The notes beneath the pieces were generated by a model that was not told the DNA's origin, made no database searches, and saw only the letters and a program-made list of their open reading frames with translations. The position numbers and the translations under genes were made by a program. From Acetobacter tropicalis (GTDB lineage Bacteria > Pseudomonadota > Alphaproteobacteria > Acetobacterales > Acetobacteraceae): a DNA stretch of 64,000 bases. Below, in pieces: positions 35,680 through 44,737 of this stretch (the first letter of the stretch is position 1; each line of letters begins with the position of its first letter). The stretch covers positions 1 to 64,000 of the forward strand of contig NZ_LHZQ01000212.1 of the NCBI RefSeq assembly GCF_001580915.1. The letters are read 5' to 3'.

Positions 35680-37746
35680 ATGCCCGCACCCCGTTTTATC
35701 AGCCTCACCTTTCTGGTGTGGTTCCTTACTTCTGGCACTTTGCTGGCCGCAGAAAACACCGCCCCTTCCGCCATGCCGGCACACGTGACAAAAAATAAAT
35801 ATGGTTCCAAAAAGAAGAGACTACAGCATGAACATCTGACTGTGGTGGGGCATTCTCTTGAAGACACGCTCCCTGAACACCTTGCCCGCTCAGGGGTAAA
35901 AGTGGATGTTGTTCGGGCGCAAGCCATACGCAACGGAAACTATGTTGATGTGGCTCAGGCTCTCTCCGCCCTCGCGCCCTCCATGTCCGTCGCGCTCAAG
36001 AATGGTCCTTTCGATTACGCGGATGTTTCCCTTATGGGCTCACGCACCGAAGATGTGCTCTGGTTAGTGGACGGGGTGCGGATCAACAACCGCCTCTACG
36101 GTAGCACCCCGCCCCTTGATACACTGCCAGCCGCCATTGTTGACAGAATTGAAATTCTGGATGGAGGCCAGTCCCTTTTTTATGGCACGCAGGCCGTAGC
36201 GGGGGCGGTGAATATTGTTACCCGTCCTTTTTCCGATCATCTCACCGGCCAGATAACCGCATCTGGAGACAGCAACACCGGCAGACATCTTGACGGGTAT
36301 CTGGCCAATGCGATTGGGAAACATCGTTTTGTTGTCTATGCCTCGGGGGACGGAACAGACGGCTATCGCGCGTTTCGGAAACAGGATTATCAGCCTAGCG
36401 CAACACATCGGGACCGTAAATATTCCGTTTATACCGTTGGCGCAAAATACAATGTGGACATTACGTCAAAACTCAATCTGACAGCCACCTACCAGCATAC
36501 CATTGCCAACTTGGACTATGCCCGCCCTTACCGGGTGGCAAAAAATACAAATGACCGGGTGGAAGATCTTGCCACGCTCAAACTGGATTTTCATCCGCTG
36601 GAGCGTCTGAATTTCTATGTGAAAGGGTATTACCATAACTGGGATACCCATTATGACACGATTTATAATGATCTAAAGCACCCCGGCCAGCGTGATGTGC
36701 TCTACCGCAATGCCTATTGGGGGTATGAAGATTACGGCGTCAATGTGCTTGGGCGCGCCATCCTGCATCGGGGGCTGGAAGCATGGTTCGGCTATGACAT
36801 GCAACGCTATGGGGGGCAGGACAACGTTCTGCGTATTCTTCCGCAAACGGAAATGACCAACGCAGGCTTTGCACAACTCAGAATGACCCCAGATCTGCTT
36901 CCTCATGCCCATATTGCCGCGGGTTTCCGTTACAACAGCCCCACTACCGGACGCTCAGCCACAATCTGGAATGTGGTAGGGCGATATGATCTCCCCTTCA
37001 ATCTGTATGCAAGAGGTGAAGTGGGCACCAACTTCCGCCTGCCGACGGCTGAAGAACTGTTTGCTGATGATCCGCAGGATGAAAGAGGCAACCCGAACCT
37101 CAAACCCGAAAGAAGCCTGAGTGCCAATTTCTCCCTTGGCCAACGCCTGCAAAGTGGCCGTTTTGGAATACACTGGGACCTGACAGGCTTTGTTCGGCGG
37201 ATTGATAATCTGATTGACTACACAACCTTTGATGAAAAAACCGGCCAGGAGGTTTTTGGTAACGAGAACGGAACCGTACATGTGAACGGTGTCAGCATTT
37301 CAGGGGGAATGGAATTCAACCATAGTTTTTCATGGGACACCGCCTTTACATGGAACCACGCCCGCCAGAATAACGGGTTGCAAATGGTGCAGATTCCCCG
37401 CAGCCTCGTTAAAACCAGTCTGGATTACCACCCAAAGGATCTGCCTTTTGGGTTAACCGCAACATTTGTTTATACGGGGTCACAATATATCTCTGTTTCG
37501 GGGCAGAGAATAAACTATGGCAATTACCCTGTTCTGAATGTGTCGGGCCGTTATTATATTGATAAGGAGCGCCACCACACCTTGAATTTCAGCATTCAGA
37601 ATCTGACTGGCGCGGAATACGGCAGACCAAGCCGTGGATGCAAAGATACATCGACTGATGGTCCGTACGGATGCTCCCTCCCTTATCGGTATGTTTCTCT
37701 TGGGTGGCCACGCACGTTTCAGCTTGCCTATACCTATCGGTTCTGA
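35680..37746 (+). CDS. BtuB-like TonB-dependent receptor
   Basis: 688 residues, close to BtuB-type length. Signal peptide 1-24 (LLA-AE). The plug runs from about 50 to 180, with DVAQALSALAPSMSV, VLWLVDGVRINNRLYGS and IEILDGGQSLFYGTQAVAGAVNIV, given by their VDGVRINN and GTQAVAGAVNIV cores. The barrel ends in YTYRF. An unusual Cys pair, SRGCKDTSTDGPYGCSLP near 649-666, could make a disulfide in the last strands. Its stop overlaps the ATG of the PepSY gene (TGATG). The riboswitch upstream supports corrinoid uptake. Confidence 0.92.
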   Translation: MPAPRFISLTFLVWFLTSGTLLAAENTAPSAMPAHVTKNKYGSKKKRLQHEHLTVVGHSLEDTLPEHLARSGVKVDVVRAQAIRNGNYVDVAQALSALAPSMSVALKNGPFDYADVSLMGSRTEDVLWLVDGVRINNRLYGSTPPLDTLPAAIVDRIEILDGGQSLFYGTQAVAGAVNIVTRPFSDHLTGQITASGDSNTGRHLDGYLANAIGKHRFVVYASGDGTDGYRAFRKQDYQPSATHRDRKYSVYTVGAKYNVDITSKLNLTATYQHTIANLDYARPYRVAKNTNDRVEDLATLKLDFHPLERLNFYVKGYYHNWDTHYDTIYNDLKHPGQRDVLYRNAYWGYEDYGVNVLGRAILHRGLEAWFGYDMQRYGGQDNVLRILPQTEMTNAGFAQLRMTPDLLPHAHIAAGFRYNSPTTGRSATIWNVVGRYDLPFNLYARGEVGTNFRLPTAEELFADDPQDERGNPNLKPERSLSANFSLGQRLQSGRFGIHWDLTGFVRRIDNLIDYTTFDEKTGQEVFGNENGTVHVNGVSISGGMEFNHSFSWDTAFTWNHARQNNGLQMVQIPRSLVKTSLDYHPKDLPFGLTATFVYTGSQYISVSGQRINYGNYPVLNVSGRYYIDKERHHTLNFSIQNLTGAEYGRPSRGCKDTSTDGPYGCSLPYRYVSLGWPRTFQLAYTYRF

Positions 37747-39227
37747 TGCCCAGATTACCAAAATTGGCTTTACGCACCTTATATCTTACCCACAGGTGGA
37801 CCGGAATCTGCATGGGCCTGCTTATGGTTTTATGGTGCGCTTCTGGCATTGTCATGCTCTGGCACGGATGGCCGCAACCGGATGAGAAAGCCCAGCAGGC
37901 CGTTTATGCTCCACTGCATCTGCCGGATACTCTGCCTGATATTCCCAGCCTGAGCGCGCCCAATGCTCAGTTCCGTGGGTTTCGCCTTGCCTCGATTGGA
38001 GATGAACCTGTTCTGACCCTCTATCCAGCCAAGGGTTCATCCTTCGCAGTTGATTTAAGGACAGGACACACTGGAACAATTACCCCAGAAAACGCCAGCG
38101 TCAGCGCTCGACGCTATGCGCAGGCCACCGGCACCTATCAGGAACCCGTTTTTGATGGAACCACCACGGATGACCAATGGGTGCTGGATACGCATGGACG
38201 GCAGGATGGTTTTCACCGCTACCGCTTTGAAGATGTATCAAGAACTTATCTCTATGTTTCTCGCCTGACAGGCGATGTTGTGCAGGCCACCACGGCAGCA
38301 TCGCGGCGCTGGGCTTGGGTTGGTGCCATTCCTCACTGGCTGTACCCGGCACTATTACGCAGGCACCCCGCCCTATGGCAGCAGGTTGTTATTGTTTTTT
38401 CGGGCATAGGCGTGTTCCTGACCATAACCGGGCTTTTGGTGGGGGTTTTACGCCTGCGCCGTAAATGGCCGTTTTCCTATTATCGACGCTGGCATCTTGT
38501 CCACCATCTTGGCGGCACAGTATTTGGCCTTCTGGCGTTATCCTGGATTACAACAGGATTACTGACCATGAACCCGGCTGGACTTTTTGAAAGTGAGCAG
38601 GCTCTTCTCTACCCGCAACGTGTGAGTGGCGCTGTGAATGGGCGCACTATTCAAACATTTCTTCAGAAATTCATCACCACCCACCCATCCGCATGGACGC
38701 AGGTTCAGGGCGTGGTTCTGGCCGACAAAGTGTCATTACGTGTTGAAAAAAGAGACGGTCAGTCCGAGCGTTTGACCGCACAGCTTCAACCGGAACGTCT
38801 GACACCAGACATGCTGGAGAAGGCCCTCCACCAGCGGCATGTTCTTTCCCCACAGTCTGACCTCTCCCTCATAACGCGGCCCGATGCCTATTATTTTAAC
38901 CATGCCACACGCATCCGCACCTTCCCCGTTCTGAAAGGGACCGCGCCTGATGGCACGCTTCTCTACCTGAACGCGCAAACCGGAGAACTGGTCGCAGCGT
39001 TTGATACCCCCGCCAAACAATCCCGATGGATTGTTTACGGGCTGCATGACCTTGACCTATGGGAGTGGCTCCGCAAACCGGTTGCAAGATGGACTATTGT
39101 TTTTCCACTCCTATGCGGCGTCCTGCTGATTTACCTTTCAGGCGTTATCATTGCCGCCAAACGCCTGAAGTGGAAAATGGGCAGAAGAACAAGTTCATCA
39201 GGACAAAAAAACCTGATTAAATCATGA
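37746..39227 (+). CDS. PepSY-domain transmembrane protein (iron/flavin-reductase-like) in the B12 operon
   Basis: 493 residues from the ATG at 37746, which overlaps the receptor's stop as TGATG. Four main hydrophobic segments: about 18-38 (ICMGLLMVLWCASGIVMLW), 212-234, 261-281 and 452-472. Between them lie PepSY-type periplasmic domains with FRLASIGDEPVLTLYP and LYLNAQTGELVAAFD. HRWTGI near the front and HHLGGTVFGLLAL in the third helix supply likely haem-binding His. PepSY_TM proteins often sit beside TonB receptors and some act as periplasmic siderophore reductases. Here the cargo would be a corrinoid, so reduction of cobalamin at the inner membrane is a reasonable inference. Confidence 0.85.
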   Translation: MPRLPKLALRTLYLTHRWTGICMGLLMVLWCASGIVMLWHGWPQPDEKAQQAVYAPLHLPDTLPDIPSLSAPNAQFRGFRLASIGDEPVLTLYPAKGSSFAVDLRTGHTGTITPENASVSARRYAQATGTYQEPVFDGTTTDDQWVLDTHGRQDGFHRYRFEDVSRTYLYVSRLTGDVVQATTAASRRWAWVGAIPHWLYPALLRRHPALWQQVVIVFSGIGVFLTITGLLVGVLRLRRKWPFSYYRRWHLVHHLGGTVFGLLALSWITTGLLTMNPAGLFESEQALLYPQRVSGAVNGRTIQTFLQKFITTHPSAWTQVQGVVLADKVSLRVEKRDGQSERLTAQLQPERLTPDMLEKALHQRHVLSPQSDLSLITRPDAYYFNHATRIRTFPVLKGTAPDGTLLYLNAQTGELVAAFDTPAKQSRWIVYGLHDLDLWEWLRKPVARWTIVFPLLCGVLLIYLSGVIIAAKRLKWKMGRRTSSSGQKNLIKS

Positions 39228-39362
39228 TTTCCTGCAAGTTATATCCGTAAGGGATCATCAGCATAGCTCCTCGCTCTCCAGCAACATCCAGGGAAGAAAC
39301 AAGGAGTGCCTACATTTCTATCAAGCGTAGCGCATGACGACGCCACGCACCCGGTATAACAG

Positions 39363-40142
39363 TTATTGCAGCACCTTTTTCTGCTGTTGGGAAACAGGTT
39401 GCCTGTCCAGTAAAATGCCTTGTGCCAAACGGTCGAGAAACAACAGACCATCCAGCCAGCAACCAATCTCACTGTGGTTGCCTATATGCCCAACACGCCC
39501 GGCATCCACAAAAGTGGCCCCCCAATAGCGCGCCAGAAAGCGGGCTCGGCGGACACTCAGCCATGGGTCATTTCTGCTGGCCACAACAAGGGCCGGAAAA
39601 GGCAGGTGAGATAACGGAACGGGGCTAAAAGCTTCCACCCGATGCGCATCTTCCTGCGGGCTGTTCTCCACGTCCGCCGGGGCCACCAGAAGCGCCCCGG
39701 CCACCTTTGACAGAAGCCCTTTGTGGGCAGCATGCACAACCACAATACTGCCAAGACTGTGCGCCACAAGCAGAACAGGCTTTTTGCTACGGGCTACGGC
39801 GCTGGCAAGCTTTTTCAGCCAGCCATCATAAGAAGGCTTGGTCCAGTTTTCCTGCCGCACACGCCGTACAGCACAGTTATTCTGCGTAAACACCTTCTGC
39901 CAGCGAGATTGCCAATGCTTCGGCCCCGAACCATCCAACCCGGGCACAATCACAACCTCAAATGGGGCCAGGGAATAAGAAAGATGATGAAACACATCTT
40001 CCGGATCTGTGCTGATATCCCACAGTTTCCGCTCAATATGGCGGAGCGCTGTATGGTACGCAGCATTATCCCAAGGGGTGGCGGGAGATGACACGCGCTT
40101 TTCTCCCGCAGCATAAGTCAGGGGCTCATTCTTGTTCATCAC
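39363..40142 (-). CDS. RBBP9/YdeN-family alpha/beta hydrolase
   Basis: 259 residues. After a 60-residue N-terminal extension, the hydrolase domain begins VVIVPGLDGSGPKHWQSRW, the RBBP9/YdeN signature. The nucleophile is Ser129 in VAHSLGSIVV; the acid is likely in ASRNDPWLS and the His in GHIGNHSEIG. These are small serine hydrolases of unclear physiological substrate. The extension (with PWDNAAYHTALRHIERKLWD) is not usual for the family. It precedes the convergent B12 operon end; the peroxiredoxin gene lies just upstream on the same strand (33 bases), so the two may form an operon. Confidence 0.85.
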   Translation of the reverse strand: MMNKNEPLTYAAGEKRVSSPATPWDNAAYHTALRHIERKLWDISTDPEDVFHHLSYSLAPFEVVIVPGLDGSGPKHWQSRWQKVFTQNNCAVRRVRQENWTKPSYDGWLKKLASAVARSKKPVLLVAHSLGSIVVVHAAHKGLLSKVAGALLVAPADVENSPQEDAHRVEAFSPVPLSHLPFPALVVASRNDPWLSVRRARFLARYWGATFVDAGRVGHIGNHSEIGCWLDGLLFLDRLAQGILLDRQPVSQQQKKVLQ

Positions 40143-40175
40143 AGAATGCCTTGCGTTATCGGGCGGAACCGAAAA

Positions 40176-40832
40176 TCAGGGAACGGACGGTGTTTTGTGG
40201 TCTGCGGAAAGTTTGACCAACCGCAAATAGGGCTTGAGTGCCTTCCACCCTTGCGGAAACAGTTTCCGAGCCTCGTCATCACTCACGGATGGCGCAATAA
40301 TCACCTCTTCACCCGCGCGCCAATCAGCAGGTGTGGTGACTTTCTGGCTGTCTGTCAGTTGCAGACTATCCAGCACACGCAAAATCTCATCAAAATTCCG
40401 CCCGGCTGAGGGAGGATACGTCAGTGTGAGTCTGATTTTCTTGTTTGGATCAATAATGAAAACACTCCGGACCGTTACTTTCGGGTCGGCTTCCGGGTGG
40501 ATCATGCCATATAGGGTCGCCACCTTTTTATCGGCATCTGCCAGAATGGGGAAATCAACCGTGCTGCCCTGCGTTTCGGCAATATCGGCTTCCCATGCGT
40601 TATGATCTTTCAGTTCATCCACAGACAAGCCCAGAACCTTTGTGTTCCGCCTGGCCCATGCTGGTGCAAGACGAGCCACCGCCCCCAGTTCCGTTGTGCA
40701 GACAGGCGTAAAATCCTTGGGGTGACTGAACAGAATACCCCAGCCAGACCCAAGCCATGAATGAAAATGAATAGGCCCTTGTGTGCTGTCCTGCACAAAA
40801 TCCGGGGCCGTTTGTCCGAGTTGAATGGTCAT
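40176..40832 (-). CDS. 1-Cys peroxiredoxin (Prx6 family)
   Basis: 218 residues. The peroxidatic Cys45 is in SHPKDFTPVCTTELG, with the Prx6 C-terminal arm from about 160 (PADWRAGEEVIIAP, then KLFPQGW and LKPYLRLVK). No second catalytic Cys is seen, as expected. It reduces hydrogen peroxide and lipid peroxides in the cytoplasm. It may be co-transcribed with the hydrolase gene downstream. Confidence 0.93.
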   Translation of the reverse strand: MTIQLGQTAPDFVQDSTQGPIHFHSWLGSGWGILFSHPKDFTPVCTTELGAVARLAPAWARRNTKVLGLSVDELKDHNAWEADIAETQGSTVDFPILADADKKVATLYGMIHPEADPKVTVRSVFIIDPNKKIRLTLTYPPSAGRNFDEILRVLDSLQLTDSQKVTTPADWRAGEEVIIAPSVSDDEARKLFPQGWKALKPYLRLVKLSADHKTPSVP

Positions 40833-40992
40833 ATCCGCCGCTCCAAATCACATCAGGAAATATGAAATAAGTTAACCACATATTTTTGTCGTTGTAAAAA
40901 TTATAATTCAATATATTTAAGTGGATTGAGAGAGGGAGAGTCTTACCCACAGGAGGCTCTTATGGCTTATTCTGAGCAAAGGGAACGCGTGT

Positions 40993-41169
40993 ATGCTGAA
41001 AACAGCACTTTGGCCGGGAATTGTCGTGGTCAGTTTCTTGCTTGTGGCAAGTGGTTTGGTTGCATCCCAACCTGATGCAAAATCAGCCATGCTCTCTCTT
41101 TCTCAAGCCACATCATGCCTGTTTCAGTATGACGTGGTACAAACCACGTTTGAAACCGCAGCACGCTAA
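40993..41169 (+). CDS. Small exported or membrane protein, 58 aa
   Basis: MLKTALWPGIVVVSFLLVASGLVAS gives, by its IVVVSFLLVASGL core, a clear signal peptide or anchor; the remainder is ordinary (QPDAKSAMLSLS, one Cys). AAGGGAA is about eight bases ahead of the ATG, and an AT-rich promoter-like stretch lies at 40880-40920. No family known. It is convergent with the MFS gene that ends at 41195. Confidence 0.5.
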   Translation: MLKTALWPGIVVVSFLLVASGLVASQPDAKSAMLSLSQATSCLFQYDVVQTTFETAAR

Positions 41170-41194
41170 GAAGAGCGGACTGAAGTGTGTGCTT

Positions 41195-42337
41195 TTATTC
41201 CCGGTCTTTTACAAAAGGTTTCACAAAAGATGTGCAAACACTTGAAACAAGACAGAGCAGGAAACTGAGCACCCCTATCCACGCATAATGGCCGGCTGTA
41301 CCCGCAAACCCCGCCAATAACGTTGTGCCTGCCTGTGAGAGCATCCATGCCCCGCCGGAGCGGGCCGCCAGCCGCCCAGATGGGTCCACCAGGCACGTTA
41401 GCCCCACAAGACTGGGATAAATAAAGAACCACAGCGCATAATTTAACGAAAACGCAGCGCAAAATAGTGTTTTGGATGGTGGCCACGCCTGAAGAATGCA
41501 AATTAGGCCCGTAATGACAATGGTAGGGGCCAGAAACCGCATACTGGATGCGGTGCGGCTGAGTCTGACACTCGCCAGACAAACACCCAGCCCCAATATG
41601 TTTGCGAAAGCCGAGAGCGTGCCAAAGGCTGCCGGAACCAGTCCGACTGAAGCCGCAATCCGCTCCGTGAACGGCCATACGGCCAAGCTTCCCCCTGTGT
41701 AACATAATACGGCCAGCAGGGCTGCAGCCTCCTTGCCAGACATCTGCGCCCTGCTGTGGGCCACCGTTGGGGTTTTGCCGTGTGTATCTGGCAACAGAAG
41801 CATCAGGGGGGCCAACACAAGCACAATACACGCCAGCGTCAGGAAAATACCGGCCTGCCCGGCCGCTGTGCCAATATAGGGCAGGAAGAGGCTGGACGCC
41901 GAAAAAACGATGGTCTGCACCACCATGACAAAAGACAGCACAAAAACGGGACTGCCCAGCCGGCTGGCGCCAATGTTTACCACTGCGTTCAGCGCACCAA
42001 GCCCCAAGCCCGAGAGCACCCGCAGACCCAGCAAGCCCCAGAACACATGCATGACGGCGGAGGATGCCTGCGCCACAATAACAGCCCCAGCGGCCATGAG
42101 CGCCAGAGAGCGCAACCGCACGCGAGCGGCATAGGAGGCAATGCCGGTCATGGCCACAGCGTAGGAGAGCATTTCCACGCAACTCCACACACCTGCCTGC
42201 ACAACACTGACCTGATGGCTCTTAACCAGTTCTCCCACAGCAAAAGGGCCAAGCGAATTCATGCTGTGCGCTGCACAATCCGCCGCGCTGATAGCCGCTA
42301 ACGCCCAAAAACCAATTGTACGCGAGGAGCCAGACAC
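41195..42337 (-). CDS. MFS transporter in the choline-sulfate operon
   Basis: 380 residues with about twelve hydrophobic helices. Front: FWALAAISAADCAAHSMNSLGPF, by its AADCAAHSMNSLGPF core; a first basic loop AARVRLRSLAL; GLRVLSGLGLGALNAVVN in helix 4. It resembles YbfB/CynX-like small-molecule MFS proteins but the substrate cannot be read. It starts two bases from the stop of the TonB receptor, which in turn follows the choline sulfatase, so it probably carries the same substrate or its product (choline sulfate, choline or sulfate ester) across the inner membrane. Confidence 0.85.
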   Translation of the reverse strand: MSGSSRTIGFWALAAISAADCAAHSMNSLGPFAVGELVKSHQVSVVQAGVWSCVEMLSYAVAMTGIASYAARVRLRSLALMAAGAVIVAQASSAVMHVFWGLLGLRVLSGLGLGALNAVVNIGASRLGSPVFVLSFVMVVQTIVFSASSLFLPYIGTAAGQAGIFLTLACIVLVLAPLMLLLPDTHGKTPTVAHSRAQMSGKEAAALLAVLCYTGGSLAVWPFTERIAASVGLVPAAFGTLSAFANILGLGVCLASVRLSRTASSMRFLAPTIVITGLICILQAWPPSKTLFCAAFSLNYALWFFIYPSLVGLTCLVDPSGRLAARSGGAWMLSQAGTTLLAGFAGTAGHYAWIGVLSFLLCLVSSVCTSFVKPFVKDRE

Positions 42338-42339
42338 CC

Positions 42340-44730
42340 CTACAAAGCCCGCATGACTTCAAAGCCGAATGACCGTAAGTCACCGGGGTATCTGCTGATA
42401 TTCCGGTTAAAAAACCCGCCAAATGCGTTTGTGTATGTCATCTGGTTTATAATGTTATGTAACCAGAAAGCAACTTCAGTTTTTTCATCCACGGAGTGCC
42501 AGGCTATCCTGACGTTACCCGTAATAACCGGCTTTTGAGAAAAGGCGCGACGCACCAATGCCTGCGTCTGGGGTGAGGCCAGAAAAGCCGCCGGTGTAGA
42601 AGGATGCACATCAGACCATGCCTGAAACCGGTAACGGCTTGTGTAGCGCCAGTCTGTCTGGAGTGTAAAATCGCCAAAAGAAACGGGAATTTTATAGCTT
42701 AACAGAAAGTTGCTTGTCACATGGGGCGCCCGCTCCAGTGGCTGGCCGGAAAGATCCACCGGATTACCGCCATTGATAGGCGCAGGAGCACTGGCATTCC
42801 GAAAACTGGTGTAATGTGCATCCTGATAAGAGACACCAAACGAGCCGAACAGATTTTCCATCGGGCGCACCTGCCCTTCAAATTCAAACCCATTGGAAAC
42901 GGCACGTGCCGCATTTGTTGTATGGGTGCCAGTATTTTGCAGGATTGTTACCTGCATGTTGTTATAATCATAATGGAAGCCAGACAGGTTTAGCTGCGCC
43001 TTGCCGCGCCACAGCCGCGCCTTGAAGCCCCCTTCATAATCCGTGAGCACTTCAGGGTTATACAGGCTGAAATCAGAGGCCGTTGCAACGTAGGTGTTGT
43101 AATTGCCCGTCCGGAACCCACGCGCATACCGAAGATACCCGATAATGCCATGCGAGAAGCGATATTTCAGGCTTGCATCTTCACTGTCCCGATTAAAGGT
43201 TTTCTTCAAAGGTGGCCCACTGATGGCCTGCCCTGTTGCAGGGTCAATAAAGGTGCCTGTATTGGTGTTAATATACGTCAGCGCACGGTTGCCCGCATAA
43301 TAAGGGTTGGAATCCTGAGTGTTATAGGCCCATGCCTCGCCATTGGCATTGCGTGTTTCGGATGTAAAGCGGCCGCCAATATCAAGTGTCAGACGGCGTG
43401 TAAGATCAAACGACAAGGCCGAGAAAACAGCCGCATCCTGTGTGTTGATATTAAAACTGGACGCGTTACCGTTCGCCCCGAAATCAATAGGGCTGTAGAG
43501 AGGCTGCTGACTGTAGGATTGCGTCATGTTTCGCAAATAATATACCCCGCCAATATAGCGTATTTTCTTGTTCTGAGGAGATGCAACACGAATTTCGTTA
43601 CTTAAAACACGCCCAACTCCACCAATGTTTTCCTGATAATCAACAGGGGCCGGGCTGGCATCATCATCTGAAAAAACGTTGAAGTGATTCCATTCCAGCG
43701 CAAAAATGTTGCTCAGGCTCCAGCCGCCCGCAAAGTCATACCGTGCGTTGACGGAAAGGCCTGCCCGTCGGGTTGTGGCGTCCGTGCGGCCATTGTTCTG
43801 AATATTCCTGCGGGACCCTTGAGCATAGCCCTGCGCATCCACTCCGCCTTCCAACAACCCCACATGATCAATAGGCACTTCCGTTCTGTTACGCCCGATA
43901 TGCCCCTTTATCAGAATGGAAAAATTATCAACCGGCCTGGCCAGAATCTGGCCACGCATATCATAATACTGGTAGCCCCCGGTTGGGTTTTTGTGCGTTC
44001 CGTTATAATATTGCCCATCCATACGCCTGTTAACTATGGCAAAACGCGCCATCAGTTTATCTTTGATAATAGGGCCGCCAATCGCTCCTTCCTCACCCAG
44101 AAGGCCATAGTTGCCTGCTGTGCCACGCACATACCCATCCAGCGTGTTGGTTGGCTTTTTAGTGTAGTAGGACACCATGCCGGCGGTTGTGTTCTTGCCC
44201 TGCAACGTGCCTTGCGGGCCACGAAAGACTTCCACATGGTCCAGATCATAAATCGGTACGCCTTGGGAGGCACCACTATCCAGAAACACTTCATCCTCAG
44301 AAACACCAACGGCTGTTGTCATGTTTGCTGAAAAATCGTTCGTGCCGATCCCGCGCAGGCGGTAGCGTGGATTTGTGGAACCAGACGTACTTTCCGCCAT
44401 CAGACCTGGAATATCCCGCGCTAGAGAAAGCGCATCCCGCACCCCTGTTGTCTGAAGGGTCTTGCCGGTTAACGCCACGATGGAAGCCGGCGTGTTGTTG
44501 GCCTGCTGCGTACGCCTGTTTGAGCGCACGGTAATTTCTTCCAGACTGGCAGACCCTTTTTTATGAGGCATACCGGCTGATGCCTTCTGCGTGCTCTGCT
44601 TTTGCGGCACGGCTCTCTGCGCCGGGGAGACCTGATACCGCTCGGTTTCTGCGGCATACGCGCTGCACGTGGCCCCGACAGAAACAGCCAGAATAAATGT
44701 GGTCCGATACGGAAGGCGATAAAACACCAT
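42340..44730 (-). CDS. TonB-dependent receptor in the choline-sulfate operon
   Basis: 796 residues from the ATG at 44730 (MVFYRLPYRTTFILAVSVG), which gives a signal peptide cut at AYA-AE; longer in-frame starts would reach into the sulfatase gene and are rejected. Plug: TPASIVALTGKTLQTTGVRD, by its ASIVALTGKTLQTTG core, then RYRLRGIGTNDF and VEVFRGPQGTLQGKNTTAG. The barrel has many aromatic strands and the C-terminus is GFEVMRAL rather than a final aromatic. It starts seven bases after the sulfatase stop. By context it should import a sulfate ester such as choline sulfate; the family as a whole is mostly siderophore-like. Confidence 0.88.
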   Translation of the reverse strand: MVFYRLPYRTTFILAVSVGATCSAYAAETERYQVSPAQRAVPQKQSTQKASAGMPHKKGSASLEEITVRSNRRTQQANNTPASIVALTGKTLQTTGVRDALSLARDIPGLMAESTSGSTNPRYRLRGIGTNDFSANMTTAVGVSEDEVFLDSGASQGVPIYDLDHVEVFRGPQGTLQGKNTTAGMVSYYTKKPTNTLDGYVRGTAGNYGLLGEEGAIGGPIIKDKLMARFAIVNRRMDGQYYNGTHKNPTGGYQYYDMRGQILARPVDNFSILIKGHIGRNRTEVPIDHVGLLEGGVDAQGYAQGSRRNIQNNGRTDATTRRAGLSVNARYDFAGGWSLSNIFALEWNHFNVFSDDDASPAPVDYQENIGGVGRVLSNEIRVASPQNKKIRYIGGVYYLRNMTQSYSQQPLYSPIDFGANGNASSFNINTQDAAVFSALSFDLTRRLTLDIGGRFTSETRNANGEAWAYNTQDSNPYYAGNRALTYINTNTGTFIDPATGQAISGPPLKKTFNRDSEDASLKYRFSHGIIGYLRYARGFRTGNYNTYVATASDFSLYNPEVLTDYEGGFKARLWRGKAQLNLSGFHYDYNNMQVTILQNTGTHTTNAARAVSNGFEFEGQVRPMENLFGSFGVSYQDAHYTSFRNASAPAPINGGNPVDLSGQPLERAPHVTSNFLLSYKIPVSFGDFTLQTDWRYTSRYRFQAWSDVHPSTPAAFLASPQTQALVRRAFSQKPVITGNVRIAWHSVDEKTEVAFWLHNIINQMTYTNAFGGFFNRNISRYPGDLRSFGFEVMRAL

Positions 44731-44737
44731 GACGATA

